Below are positions 8,837-16,488 of a DNA stretch of 20,793 nt, one piece after another. The notes under the pieces are model-generated. The model saw only the letters and a list, made by a program, of their open reading frames with translations, made no database searches and was not told the DNA's origin. Position numbers and translations under genes: made by a program. Location of the stretch: contig JAAEQP010000559.1 in NCBI GenBank assembly GCA_024231375.1, positions 1 through 20,793 of the forward strand. Reading direction: 5' to 3'. The stretch is from a bacterium (lineage in GTDB: Bacteria > Hydrogenedentota > Hydrogenedentia > Hydrogenedentiales > SLHB01). Numbering within the stretch: position 1 is the stretch's first letter; each line of letters starts with the position of its first letter.

Positions 8837-10065
8837 TGCGCCAGCCCCTCCAGCAGCGGCAGATGGTGCCGCTCTACGATACGCGCCCAGTCGTACTCGT
8901 CTTCAGCCACCTCGCGCGCGGTCGTTCCCATGCGTTCCCGGAGCGCTGCGTCGTCGAGCAGCCGTTCCAGGCACGAGGCTAGACCCGCCGCATCGCCCCG
9001 GTCGAATAGGAAGCCCGTTTCGTCGTGGCGCACGATGTGCTGGAGTCCACCCACGCGGCTGGCACACACCGGTCGACCAACGGCCATGGCCTCGACGGCC
9101 ACCAACCCGAAGGGCTCTTCCCACACGGAAGGCACCACACAAACGTCGGCCTGGCGGTACACGTTCTGCATCTCGTCTTGACGGAAACGCCCCAACACCT
9201 TGAGCCAAGGCCGGGTCGCGGCGCATTCCGTGTCGGTGATGCGGACTTCGAAATCGTTTCGGGTTGCCGCGAGCCGGTCGCCCGCGGCAAGCAGCGTGTC
9301 GAATCCCTTGACCGGATCTTCGACGCGCCCCGTCATCAGGATCACCTTGCAGTCACCCTCGCCTTTGGGCGCTGCCGGGGCGTGTGTGTATTCGCTCATC
9401 TCAACGCCGCCGGGCACAATGCGAACGTCATCGACCCAGCCCCGCACGTGGCCGGCCATGATGCCGTTATAGACCAAGGCCGCGTCGAGAGACGCGTAGG
9501 ATTTCGCCAGTGTCTTGCCGTAACCCGGCATGAAAGCGCCTGCCATCATGTACTCGTGGCACCAGAAACCCATTTGCCAATTCACGATCTCGCCGCGCAG
9601 GTGGCGAAGGGTCTCGCGGCGGCATCGCCGGGGCTCGCGTAGGTACACGGGTGGCGCCGCGCCGGTGGTGGCGTGCATCTCGGGTGTGGGACCGCACGCC
9701 ATTTCGTATGCGTAGAACCGCGACACGGTGGGGTAGTCGGCAAAGGCGAGTGTCACGTGGGGCTTCATGAAGAATCCGTCGCACACGTAGACCACGTCGG
9801 GGCGGAAACCGGTTACGGCATCCCGCAAGCGGCGCACGACGTTTCGGCGGGTCATGGAGTGGAACGAGAAAGGCAGGCGCGTCGCGGGAAAAGGAAGGTC
9901 ATCGGCCCGAAAGTCGCCGCGCGCCCAGGATCCCTCCAACCCGGTCACGAACACATGAACGTCGTTCCCGGCGTTCTGAAAGTGGCGAGCAGTCTGGTAG
10001 AGGTCCACGTCCGCCCCGCCGTTGGGCGGCCAGGAGAACATGAGATCTATGAAGGCCAGTCGCAT
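8833..10065 (-). CDS. Glycosyltransferase family 4 (GT-B fold)
   Basis: A 410-residue GT4-type glycosyltransferase transferring a sugar from a nucleotide donor to an unknown acceptor. The N-terminal domain starts with MRLAFIDLMFSWPPNGGADV, the acceptor-side glycine loop. The C-terminal donor domain has VILMTGRVEDPVKGFDTLL with a conserved Lys253, and EEPFGLVAVEAMA. The latter holds the E-x7-E pair (Glu317, Glu325). No membrane segment is visible, so it is cytosolic or peripheral. It is followed without gap by the small membrane protein. No other glycan genes flank it in the window. Confidence 0.92.
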   Translation of the reverse strand: MRLAFIDLMFSWPPNGGADVDLYQTARHFQNAGNDVHVFVTGLEGSWARGDFRADDLPFPATRLPFSFHSMTRRNVVRRLRDAVTGFRPDVVYVCDGFFMKPHVTLAFADYPTVSRFYAYEMACGPTPEMHATTGAAPPVYLREPRRCRRETLRHLRGEIVNWQMGFWCHEYMMAGAFMPGYGKTLAKSYASLDAALVYNGIMAGHVRGWVDDVRIVPGGVEMSEYTHAPAAPKGEGDCKVILMTGRVEDPVKGFDTLLAAGDRLAATRNDFEVRITDTECAATRPWLKVLGRFRQDEMQNVYRQADVCVVPSVWEEPFGLVAVEAMAVGRPVCASRVGGLQHIVRHDETGFLFDRGDAAGLASCLERLLDDAALRERMGTTAREVAEDEYDWARIVERHHLPLLEGLAQ

Positions 10066-10100
10066 AGCGTTTCCGGGGGCGTCCGTGGGGCCCGCAAAAT

Positions 10101-10266
10101 GGGGGCAGTGGAGCTGTTGGAGAAGTCTGAGTCTCTAACGCGTAGCCCGCGATGGCCGCGAAAGAAGCTAGGGACAGACCCGTCTCGCTGCGCTCGCTGG
10201 GGTCAGTCCCGCTTTTTCGCTCCTGCTCTTGGGGTATATGACTTCTTCAACGGTTCCACAGTCCCC
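10101..10266. repeat. Dispersed repeat copy 2, MITE-like with terminal inverted repeats
   Basis: This element fills most of the gap between the glycosyltransferase and TolC-like genes. Its 27-bp ends at 10101-10127 and 10240-10266 are inverted repeats matching at 22 of 27 positions and finish in GGGG-type tips. It shares CGCGTAGCCCGCGAT (10139-10153) with 1845-1859. Its right arm matches 1959-1984 at 22 of 26 positions. No convincing protein is encoded inside. The remaining 36 bp to the TolC-like stop look like degenerate repeat. Confidence 0.75.
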
Positions 10267-10302
10267 GTCCCGCTCCGGTCACGGGGCAGTGCCCGGACTA
10301 TG

Positions 10303-12390
10303 TCACTTGGGCGCCACCGGGACGATGCTGCGGAAGAAGCCCACGGCCTCGGCCTGACCAGGCACCTCGTACTCGACGCCGAGTTTCTCGAGAAGGACAC
10401 CCTCGGCCAGTTGCAGGTCGATGATGGCCTTTTGGAAGTTGACGATGGACTGAACCTCTTGGGACTGGGCCGTGGTCAGGTCTTCCTGGATCTTGAGCAC
10501 GTCGTAGGTGGTGGTCACGCCCAATTGGAGACGTTTGCGTTCGGCTTGAACGTTGGTTTCTTGGAGCGCCACGGTCTGCCGGTTGCTCTCGATGAGGGTC
10601 TTGGACGTGTTGACTCCTCGGAGCGCCATCCGCACGTTGGACGCCAGGTCCAGTTTGGTCTTGTCGAGCCGCTGCTCGGCTTGGCGTTTGGTTTGGGAGG
10701 CCTTCAGGTGGGCGCCCCGCGCGGCGCGGTTCGTGATGGGCACGGACGCATTCGCGCTGAAGGAGTAGTTCATGTCGTCTTCGTGCTCAATGCCGCGGAA
10801 CACGTCCTGGGTGACGCCGCCGCGGCCGCCGCGGAAGTAGGACCCGGACACGTCGACCTGAGGCAGCAGGTCGTTGGCCGACCGTTTCCGTTCGATGTCG
10901 GCGTTGTCGATGTCGATCATCGCAATCCTGACCTCGGGCCGCTTGTCGAGGGCGGTGGTGACACTGGCTTTCTCGTCGAGCATGGGAATCTCGCCCACTT
11001 TGGGGCGGTCTACCGGCACGATTTGCACGGGCACGATGAGGTCGTCTTCGCGGAGGTCGAGGAGTTGCTTCAACCGGTCTTCGGAGTCCTGCACCTGGGA
11101 TCGGGCCGACACCAGGTCGCTCACGCGGCCGGCCAAGGCGGCCTTGGCCTGCAGGACTTCGATGGCGGCGCCGGTGCCGATTTCGAGGCGGCGCTCGTTG
11201 ATCTGGAGCAGGCGCTCGGCGTTCTGCAACGACTCTTCGCGCACGCGGACCTGGTCGACGGCGCCCACCAAGTCCCAGTAGGCCTTGACGACATCGGCCA
11301 TGGTTGTCATGACCTGCTGTTCGAGCTGGTGTTCACCGGACCGCCTGGAGTTGACGGCTTGGCGTATGCGCGCCATGTTGGCGTTCTTGCCGCGGCCGCG
11401 CAACAGCGGCTGGGTGAGACTGAGCGAGGTGCCGCCGCTCCATTCGGGAACGAACTGGTTGTATGTGGAAGCCTCTTCTTCAATGTTGAGTTTCAACTCG
11501 TACTGGGTGCCCCAAGGCAGCTTGCCCGCGACGGAGGTCTCGTAGCGCTCCGTCTCGAACTCGATGACCGTCCCCGAGTCGTCGGCGGTCAGCCGTTCGT
11601 AGATGGATATCCGATTCTGGACGACGGTGCCGCCGATCTGGAGCAGGCCGGCCAGGAGCGGGAAGCTCTGAGCAAGCTGGTCGTCGAATCCGCCCAGCAT
11701 ACTCCCGCCGCCACCGCCTCCCAGGAGACCTCCCAGCAGTCCGGATGAGGACGACCCGCCACCGCCGAGGAGACTGGTCAGTCCGCCACCGGATCCTCCG
11801 AGGCCGCCGCCCAAGAAGGCGTTGGTCTGGGATGACGGGGTGGTTTCGGAGTGGGTGAAGGACCCGGAGATGGAGTACGTGGGATCGAACTCGCCTCTGG
11901 ACGCCAGCGATTCGCCGTCGGCTTTGAGCGGTTCGAACTCGGTGACCAGGATATCCTGGTTGGCCACCAATGCCAGGGCCACGCAGTCGTACAGGGTCAT
12001 CTTGAGTTCCTGCCGGTCCGGCATTCCCTCAAGCTGATGATACAGGTCGTCCAGCGTGATGTTGTCGAGTTGAAGCTTGGCCTTCAGGCCCGCTTCCTCC
12101 TCGGTCATCCGGATCGGTTCTTTGGGTTCGATGGGTTCGGGCGCTTTGGGGGCCTCCTTCGGCGCTTCTGCCGCAGGCTTCTCAGCGGCAGACGCGGCGG
12201 GTTCAGCCTTGGCGGTATCCGTTGCCTTGGCGGCGGCTTCTTCCGTCTTGGGTTCGTAGCGCTTGGCGTTCGGATCCCAGTCCGCGACGGACACCGGTTT
12301 GTCTTCCGCTCCGGCCACAGCCCCACACAGGCAGGCGCATAGCGATCCGACCAGGACCAGCGCGATGATTAAACGCGGCATGACGTACAT
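10303..12390 (-). CDS. TolC-family outer membrane efflux-type protein
   Basis: A 695-residue TolC/OEP-type protein, longer than the usual 430-500. Residues 1-28 form a signal peptide ending AVAGA. A linker rich in Ala, Pro, Lys and Glu covers about residues 50-95. The first OEP repeat begins at ALALVANQDILVTEFEPLKA. A Gly/Ser/Leu-rich insertion at 193-234 sits where the first outer-membrane beta hairpin is expected. Typical OEP signatures follow, such as LSLTQPLLRGRGKN, YWDLVGAVDQVRVREESLQNAERLL and LEIGTGAAIEVLQAKAAL. It would form a trimeric channel across the outer membrane and periplasm. No adaptor or inner-membrane pump gene is adjacent. The start at 12390 is set by a GGGAGG 5 nt upstream. 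Confidence 0.93.
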   Translation of the reverse strand: MYVMPRLIIALVLVGSLCACLCGAVAGAEDKPVSVADWDPNAKRYEPKTEEAAAKATDTAKAEPAASAAEKPAAEAPKEAPKAPEPIEPKEPIRMTEEEAGLKAKLQLDNITLDDLYHQLEGMPDRQELKMTLYDCVALALVANQDILVTEFEPLKADGESLASRGEFDPTYSISGSFTHSETTPSSQTNAFLGGGLGGSGGGLTSLLGGGGSSSSGLLGGLLGGGGGGSMLGGFDDQLAQSFPLLAGLLQIGGTVVQNRISIYERLTADDSGTVIEFETERYETSVAGKLPWGTQYELKLNIEEEASTYNQFVPEWSGGTSLSLTQPLLRGRGKNANMARIRQAVNSRRSGEHQLEQQVMTTMADVVKAYWDLVGAVDQVRVREESLQNAERLLQINERRLEIGTGAAIEVLQAKAALAGRVSDLVSARSQVQDSEDRLKQLLDLREDDLIVPVQIVPVDRPKVGEIPMLDEKASVTTALDKRPEVRIAMIDIDNADIERKRSANDLLPQVDVSGSYFRGGRGGVTQDVFRGIEHEDDMNYSFSANASVPITNRAARGAHLKASQTKRQAEQRLDKTKLDLASNVRMALRGVNTSKTLIESNRQTVALQETNVQAERKRLQLGVTTTYDVLKIQEDLTTAQSQEVQSIVNFQKAIIDLQLAEGVLLEKLGVEYEVPGQAEAVGFFRSIVPVAPK

Positions 12391-12395
12391 GATTT

Positions 12396-12401
12396 CCTCC
12401 C
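12396..12401 (-). promoter_or_regulatory. Shine-Dalgarno site of the TolC-like gene
   Basis: GGGAGG on the minus strand lies 5 nt before ATG 12390. It selects this Met over the in-frame ATG nine bases further in. Confidence 0.7.
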
Positions 12402-12433
12402 ACCGTTTGCACCGAGTAGTTGCCCTTGGGCAG

Positions 12434-12445
12434 AGGGGCGCCCCT
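12434..12445. promoter_or_regulatory. 12-bp GC-rich palindrome in TolC-like 5' leader
   Basis: AGGGGCGCCCCT is a perfect palindrome between the predicted promoter and the start of the TolC-like gene. It could be an operator or a leader structure; function is not shown by sequence. Confidence 0.3.
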
Positions 12446-12494
12446 AAGATCAGACTTCAACACCACATGCGAGGTTTCGCTGATCTCATATACC

Positions 12495-12523
12495 AGTCTA
12501 CGGCAACCCGGCAGGTCAGTCAA
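12495..12523 (-). promoter_or_regulatory. Likely sigma70-type promoter of the TolC-like gene
   Basis: On the minus strand TTGACT (12523-12518) and TAGACT (12500-12495) are separated by exactly 17 bp. The start site would fall near 12488, giving a leader of about 98 nt. The rest of this 225-bp divergent gap holds a TTGACG at 12535-12540 facing the beta-helix gene without a good -10 box. Confidence 0.55.
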
Positions 12524-12615
12524 CAAGCTCGGTGTTGACGCATGGGGTCGAATCGTGCTACGCCGGTAGGGCCGAATGACGAACGCCGCCGCGAGCGGCA
12601 CGAATGGGGGACAGC

Positions 12616-14046
12616 ATGCAGGCATCACGCAGACAGTTTCTGGGACGGGCCGGGATGGCCATGGCCGCGCCCTTGCCGGTGGTGAATGCGGCCGCCTTTG
12701 GGGCCGCCGGGGACGGAACGACAGACGACACGGCCGCGCTGCAACGGGCCATCGATGAGGGCGCGGGGGTTCTGGAACTGCCGCCGGGCACGTTTCGCAT
12801 CACGGAGCCGTTGGTGCTGGACACGACGAAACAGGGCTACGTGGGTGTCCGGGGCGCGCAGGGCGCTTCGCGGATCGTGATGGCCGGGCCGGGGCCGGCG
12901 CTGCGTATCGTAGGCGACCACCAGGACACGGCCGACCCGAAAAGCGTTCAACCCCACACCTGGGAGCAGGAACGATTCCCTATCGTCACGGGATTCGAGA
13001 TTCTCGGCGCCCACGAGGAAGCGGACGGGATTGCGCTGTACCGCACCATGCAATGCGTGGTGTCGAATGTGCTTATCCGGGAGTGCCGGTACGGGATCCA
13101 TCTCATCGAGCGGAACCGCAATGTGCTCATCGCCGATTCGCACATCTACAACGGCCATGACAGCGGCATCTTCATGGACAACGTAAACCTGCACCAAATC
13201 AACATCATCGGCAACCATATCAGCTACTGCAAGCGGGCGGGCATCCGGCAGTTGAACGGCGATGTGCATAACGTGCAAATCACGGGCAACGACATCGAGT
13301 ACAACTATGGATTCGATGGCATGTCGGGCGAAATCCTGTTGGAAGCGCCGGATTCGGGCCTCATCAGCGAGTACACGATTTCGAGCAACACCATTCAGGC
13401 AAAGCCGTTCGCTCAAGGTGCGAACGTGGTCGTCTTGGGTCGGCCAGACGATTACACGGTGGGACACTTCGCCATCACGGGCAACGTGCTCGGTAGCCGC
13501 GACGTGAATGTGCTCATGGAGAACGTGAGGCGCTCCGCCACCATCGTGGGCAACACCATCTACACCGGAGTCCAAGCCAACGTGATTCTGCGCGGATGTC
13601 GAAACGTCGTTGTCTCGTCCAATACCATCGCCGCTTCTCGAAACGACACACCCGAACGTCTGGACCAAGGCGGTGTGGTGCTCGCGGAGTGTACCGACTG
13701 CACGGTCGCGGGAAACATCATGGAATCGTTGCGTTGGGGTACGCCGAACATGGGCGGCGCGGTGACCTGCGTCGAGTGCGCGCGCGTATCCGTGTCGGGA
13801 TGCCACATCCAGGACCCCCATCACCGGGGCATCCATCTCCAGGAATGCCGCCAGTGCCGGGTGTCGGACAACAGCATCACGAGGACGAATCCGGCGACGC
13901 CTCTACGCGCGGGCGTGGAGGTCGAGGCCGGTACCGGGAATCTGGTCCAGAACAACGCCGTGGTTGCTGGCAAGTCCGGGGCGGTGGTCTGCACCGAGGG
14001 CGCTAGCGCCGAGCAGGGGAATCTGGTGTTGAAGACGACGATCTAG
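12616..14046 (+). CDS. Tat-exported right-handed beta-helix protein (pectate-lyase superfamily fold)
   Basis: The N-terminus has a twin-arginine signal, SRRQFLGRAGMAMAAPLP, so the folded protein is exported through Tat. The mature protein opens with AAAFGAAGDGTTDDTAALQRAI, typical of Pectate_lyase_3-type beta-helix proteins. It continues as parallel beta-helix coils with repeated N-containing turns such as ITGNDIEYN, ISSNTIQAK, ITGNVLGSR and VAGNIMESL. These folds usually act on or bind polysaccharides; no catalytic set can be assigned. I start at ATG 12616 because it puts the Arg pair at residues 5-6; ATG 12604 would add four residues. It diverges from the TolC-like gene. Confidence 0.9.
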   Translation: MQASRRQFLGRAGMAMAAPLPVVNAAAFGAAGDGTTDDTAALQRAIDEGAGVLELPPGTFRITEPLVLDTTKQGYVGVRGAQGASRIVMAGPGPALRIVGDHQDTADPKSVQPHTWEQERFPIVTGFEILGAHEEADGIALYRTMQCVVSNVLIRECRYGIHLIERNRNVLIADSHIYNGHDSGIFMDNVNLHQINIIGNHISYCKRAGIRQLNGDVHNVQITGNDIEYNYGFDGMSGEILLEAPDSGLISEYTISSNTIQAKPFAQGANVVVLGRPDDYTVGHFAITGNVLGSRDVNVLMENVRRSATIVGNTIYTGVQANVILRGCRNVVVSSNTIAASRNDTPERLDQGGVVLAECTDCTVAGNIMESLRWGTPNMGGAVTCVECARVSVSGCHIQDPHHRGIHLQECRQCRVSDNSITRTNPATPLRAGVEVEAGTGNLVQNNAVVAGKSGAVVCTEGASAEQGNLVLKTTI

Positions 14047-14070
14047 GGGCGCAACGCCGTCATGCGCCCC
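14046..14070 (+). terminator. GC-rich hairpin at the stop codon of the beta-helix gene
   Basis: GGGGCGCA at 14046-14053 pairs perfectly with TGCGCCCC at 14063-14070 around a 9-nt loop. No T tract follows, so intrinsic termination is doubtful. It may simply slow or protect the transcript end. Confidence 0.35.
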
Positions 14071-14100
14071 TCCGTGTCATACCCTGACTTCGTGTCGATG
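14049..14100 (-). pseudogene. Orphan 52-bp Rhs-repeat fragment
   Basis: This segment aligns without gaps to 18489-18540 inside the Rhs pseudogene at 46 of 52 positions and in the same orientation. Read on the minus strand it gives IDTKSGYD, against IDTKFGYD in the Rhs gene. It starts within 3 bp of the beta-helix stop. The bases from 14101 to 14148 hold a GAGACGGGACTGT stretch resembling the dispersed repeat, and a TAGCATGCTA palindrome that contains the radical SAM stop. Confidence 0.75.
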
Positions 14101-14148
14101 CCCTTCGGCGCAACCGGGGACCCCGCGCGAGACGGGACTGTTAGCATG

Positions 14149-16485
14149 CTATTTCAATTGGCGTAGCGCGGCTTCGTACAGTGACTCGGCGCGTTGGCGG
14201 AGGTCTTCGCATTCGAGCGGCGGGGCGTCCTGGTCATACTGCGTGGCCTCCCCTCCCCAGGCACGGCATGCGCCGCCGCACAGGTAGCGGACCCGGCAGG
14301 CACGGCATTTGGAATTCGTGTCTACACAATGAGTCGCCTGGTCGACAAAGGCCTCGCGGCCCAGCAAGGCGCCGATACCGCTCGCAATGGCATTGCCTAA
14401 ACGGCTGTGAGGCTCATGGTAGGCGTGACAAGGGAACGCTTCGCCGCTTGGCTCGATATAGAGGCTCCGCCCCAAGCCGCAAGCATTGACGGGCGAGAAG
14501 CCATTGCGAAGCACAGACTCGGGGGATTCGTGGGCGGCGATGGCTTCCGAGACAGGAGGCTGGCGCCAGTGCTTCGCACGCCCGAGGGGCAGCAAGGAGC
14601 GGAATCTCACCCGCCCGATCCTCAGTTCTCGCGCAAGCTCGCGCACGGATTGCCCTGGCTCTCCTTTGATGGCCTCGGCGGACATCACACAGGCTATGGA
14701 CAATTCCGCCGCACCGGGCTGGTCCGCATGGTGTTTCTGGTAGAGACGTATGTTCTCCACTGTTGCGTCGCAGGAACCTGCGCCCCGCCCCGATTCACGC
14801 GAGGCCCTATCCCCGTCCACACTTGCGACAATCTGGTCGAAGGCATTGGCCATGAGGAGGTGCTCTTCATCTTCGAGAGGAAGCGCAAAGTTCGTGCGCA
14901 ATACGAGGTTCACCGAATCCAGTTCTTTGCGCCCCCCCGCCAACGCCACGAACAAGCCTTCCCGGTCTGGATGGAGTAGCGGCTCCCCCCCTGTGAGAAT
15001 GACCTGCCGGAACCCAGCATCGGCGGCCTGGCGCGCTAGCGAGGTGATGTCGTCTACGCGCATGAACCGACCTTCTCCCTCCTCCGCGCAGGCATAGCAG
15101 TGGTTGCAGCGCTGTGGACAGTTGAAGGTTGCGTGAATGTAGAGATTATTCAGTCCGTGAACCTGCTCGCGCAGCTTGGCGCGGAAAGCGGCCATTCGCT
15201 CCACGGATGTATCGAGCCCAAGATGATCGAGTTCCTCCGACGCGTCCTCATCCGTATCGTGAGCGGCTACGGCGACGGCGGACACGACCCGGATGGCGGT
15301 TCCCGCCAGGACGGAAGGGTGAGGACTCGTTGCTGCGATGTCGATCAGCGGCCCCCGGCGCAGCACGGGATGCGACTCCCCATCCCAAGCTTCATCCAGG
15401 ACCGCCTTCTGGTTTGCTTCGGCAACCATTTCCTCTTGGAGACGTGCATTCAGGCCGTCGAATATGCGCTTGTACGCAGCGCAATACGGATCAACAAGCG
15501 TTCCCGCCACCTCTGCGTTGTAGAAGCATCCGCCCTTACAGTAGGGATAGTGCGCGCAATCGCCGCAGGCTTCGCTCACCCGCTCCTCCCGTTCCTTCAT
15601 ACACCGGGCAACGGGGCTCTGCAGTAGCGATTCCATGCGCGGACGTTCCGCCACGTTTCCCATACGGTAGTTCTCGTGTCCGCAGAAACGCTGGCATGGG
15701 TAGATGTATCCCTCGGCATCGACCGCTGTGAACAGCCCCAGGCAATCCTTGAACGAACAGACTTGCCCTCTCTGTTCCACGATCCCTCGCGCCATTTGAT
15801 CAATTGCGGAGATGGCAATGCGTCTCCGTTCGGGTAAGTACGCGGCAACAAGATCTTCAAAGAGGTCCGCGTACTGTGCTGGGCGCAAGGCGTATTGCGG
15901 CTTGTCGACTCCCAGCCCGGGAACACTGGCGTGCACCGTGAAGTCCAGACGCCTTTCCAGGAAGAACTCGAAGACGTCATGCCGGTGACGAGCTGATCGG
16001 GGTGTGAACGTCGCAATGCATCCGACATTTAAACCACTTGCCCGCGCCAACTCAACCGAGGACATAAATCTTCGGAAGTAGCCCTCTCCTCGCTGACGGT
16101 CGTTCAACTCTTCAGGACCATCCAGACTGCCCCCCAGACTGACCTTGTGCGCGCCGAAGAGCCTGCAGAACTCTTCATCCAGACGCCAGAGGTTGCTCTG
16201 GAGCGAGAAGCTGGCGGCGCCCTTTCCTCTCAGTGCCGACAATCCATCCAGTGCACGGGCAAAGAAATCATGGGACGCCATCAACGGTTCCCCGCCATGG
16301 AACAGTACACTCAGCCGACCGGCCGGGATGTCCTGGCGCATTCTCTCGACAAATCCGAGGGTGTTCTTGAGGATCTGTTTCGACATCACCGGTCCGCGGT
16401 TTGGACCAAAGCAATATACGCAGGACGCAGGACACGCCCGGCTCGGGCACAGCATGATTTCAGGCATACCAAGCGTAGACATCAT
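14149..16485 (-). CDS. Tandem dual radical SAM/SPASM protein (putative peptide or protein maturase)
   Basis: One 778-residue polypeptide holds two full radical SAM/SPASM modules. Module 1 (about 8-345) has C18-x3-C22-x2-C25 followed by FGPNRGPVM, HGGEP at 63-67 and a Cys-rich SPASM region (Cys243, 248, 264, 268, 307, 310, 316, 320, 335). A charged linker covers about 350-440. Module 2 has C456-x3-C460-x2-C463, TGGEP at 498-502 and SPASM cysteines (669, 686, 720, 727, 730, 736, 740, 759). Each module should bind a SAM-cleaving [4Fe-4S] cluster plus auxiliary clusters, as in RiPP maturases and anaerobic sulfatase maturases. It starts 3 bp after the HEAT-protein stop, so the two are one operon. 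Substrate unknown; no sulfatase or obvious precursor peptide adjoins it. G+C is visibly lower than in genes to the left. Confidence 0.9.
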   Translation of the reverse strand: MMSTLGMPEIMLCPSRACPASCVYCFGPNRGPVMSKQILKNTLGFVERMRQDIPAGRLSVLFHGGEPLMASHDFFARALDGLSALRGKGAASFSLQSNLWRLDEEFCRLFGAHKVSLGGSLDGPEELNDRQRGEGYFRRFMSSVELARASGLNVGCIATFTPRSARHRHDVFEFFLERRLDFTVHASVPGLGVDKPQYALRPAQYADLFEDLVAAYLPERRRIAISAIDQMARGIVEQRGQVCSFKDCLGLFTAVDAEGYIYPCQRFCGHENYRMGNVAERPRMESLLQSPVARCMKEREERVSEACGDCAHYPYCKGGCFYNAEVAGTLVDPYCAAYKRIFDGLNARLQEEMVAEANQKAVLDEAWDGESHPVLRRGPLIDIAATSPHPSVLAGTAIRVVSAVAVAAHDTDEDASEELDHLGLDTSVERMAAFRAKLREQVHGLNNLYIHATFNCPQRCNHCYACAEEGEGRFMRVDDITSLARQAADAGFRQVILTGGEPLLHPDREGLFVALAGGRKELDSVNLVLRTNFALPLEDEEHLLMANAFDQIVASVDGDRASRESGRGAGSCDATVENIRLYQKHHADQPGAAELSIACVMSAEAIKGEPGQSVRELARELRIGRVRFRSLLPLGRAKHWRQPPVSEAIAAHESPESVLRNGFSPVNACGLGRSLYIEPSGEAFPCHAYHEPHSRLGNAIASGIGALLGREAFVDQATHCVDTNSKCRACRVRYLCGGACRAWGGEATQYDQDAPPLECEDLRQRAESLYEAALRQLK

Positions 16486-16488
16486 TCG

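Noticed and set aside
9673..11748. Long plus-strand open frame of 691 codons across the glycosyltransferase and TolC-like genes
   Set aside because: It is antisense to two well-supported genes and to a repeat. Its composition (Gly, His, Val, Leu-rich) is that of a complementary-strand shadow.
12535..12563. TTGACG as a -35 box for the beta-helix gene
   Set aside because: No acceptable -10 box lies 16-18 bp downstream, so it was not listed as a promoter.
12203..12628. Minus-strand frame with YEISETSHVVLKSDLRG upstream of the TolC-like gene
   Set aside because: It overlaps a strong promoter and the TolC-like coding region in another frame, and no ribosome site or family supports it.
12625..13836. 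403-codon minus-strand frame opposite the beta-helix gene
   Set aside because: The plus strand encodes a clear Tat-exported beta-helix protein; the minus frame is Asp/His/Val-rich antisense without motifs.
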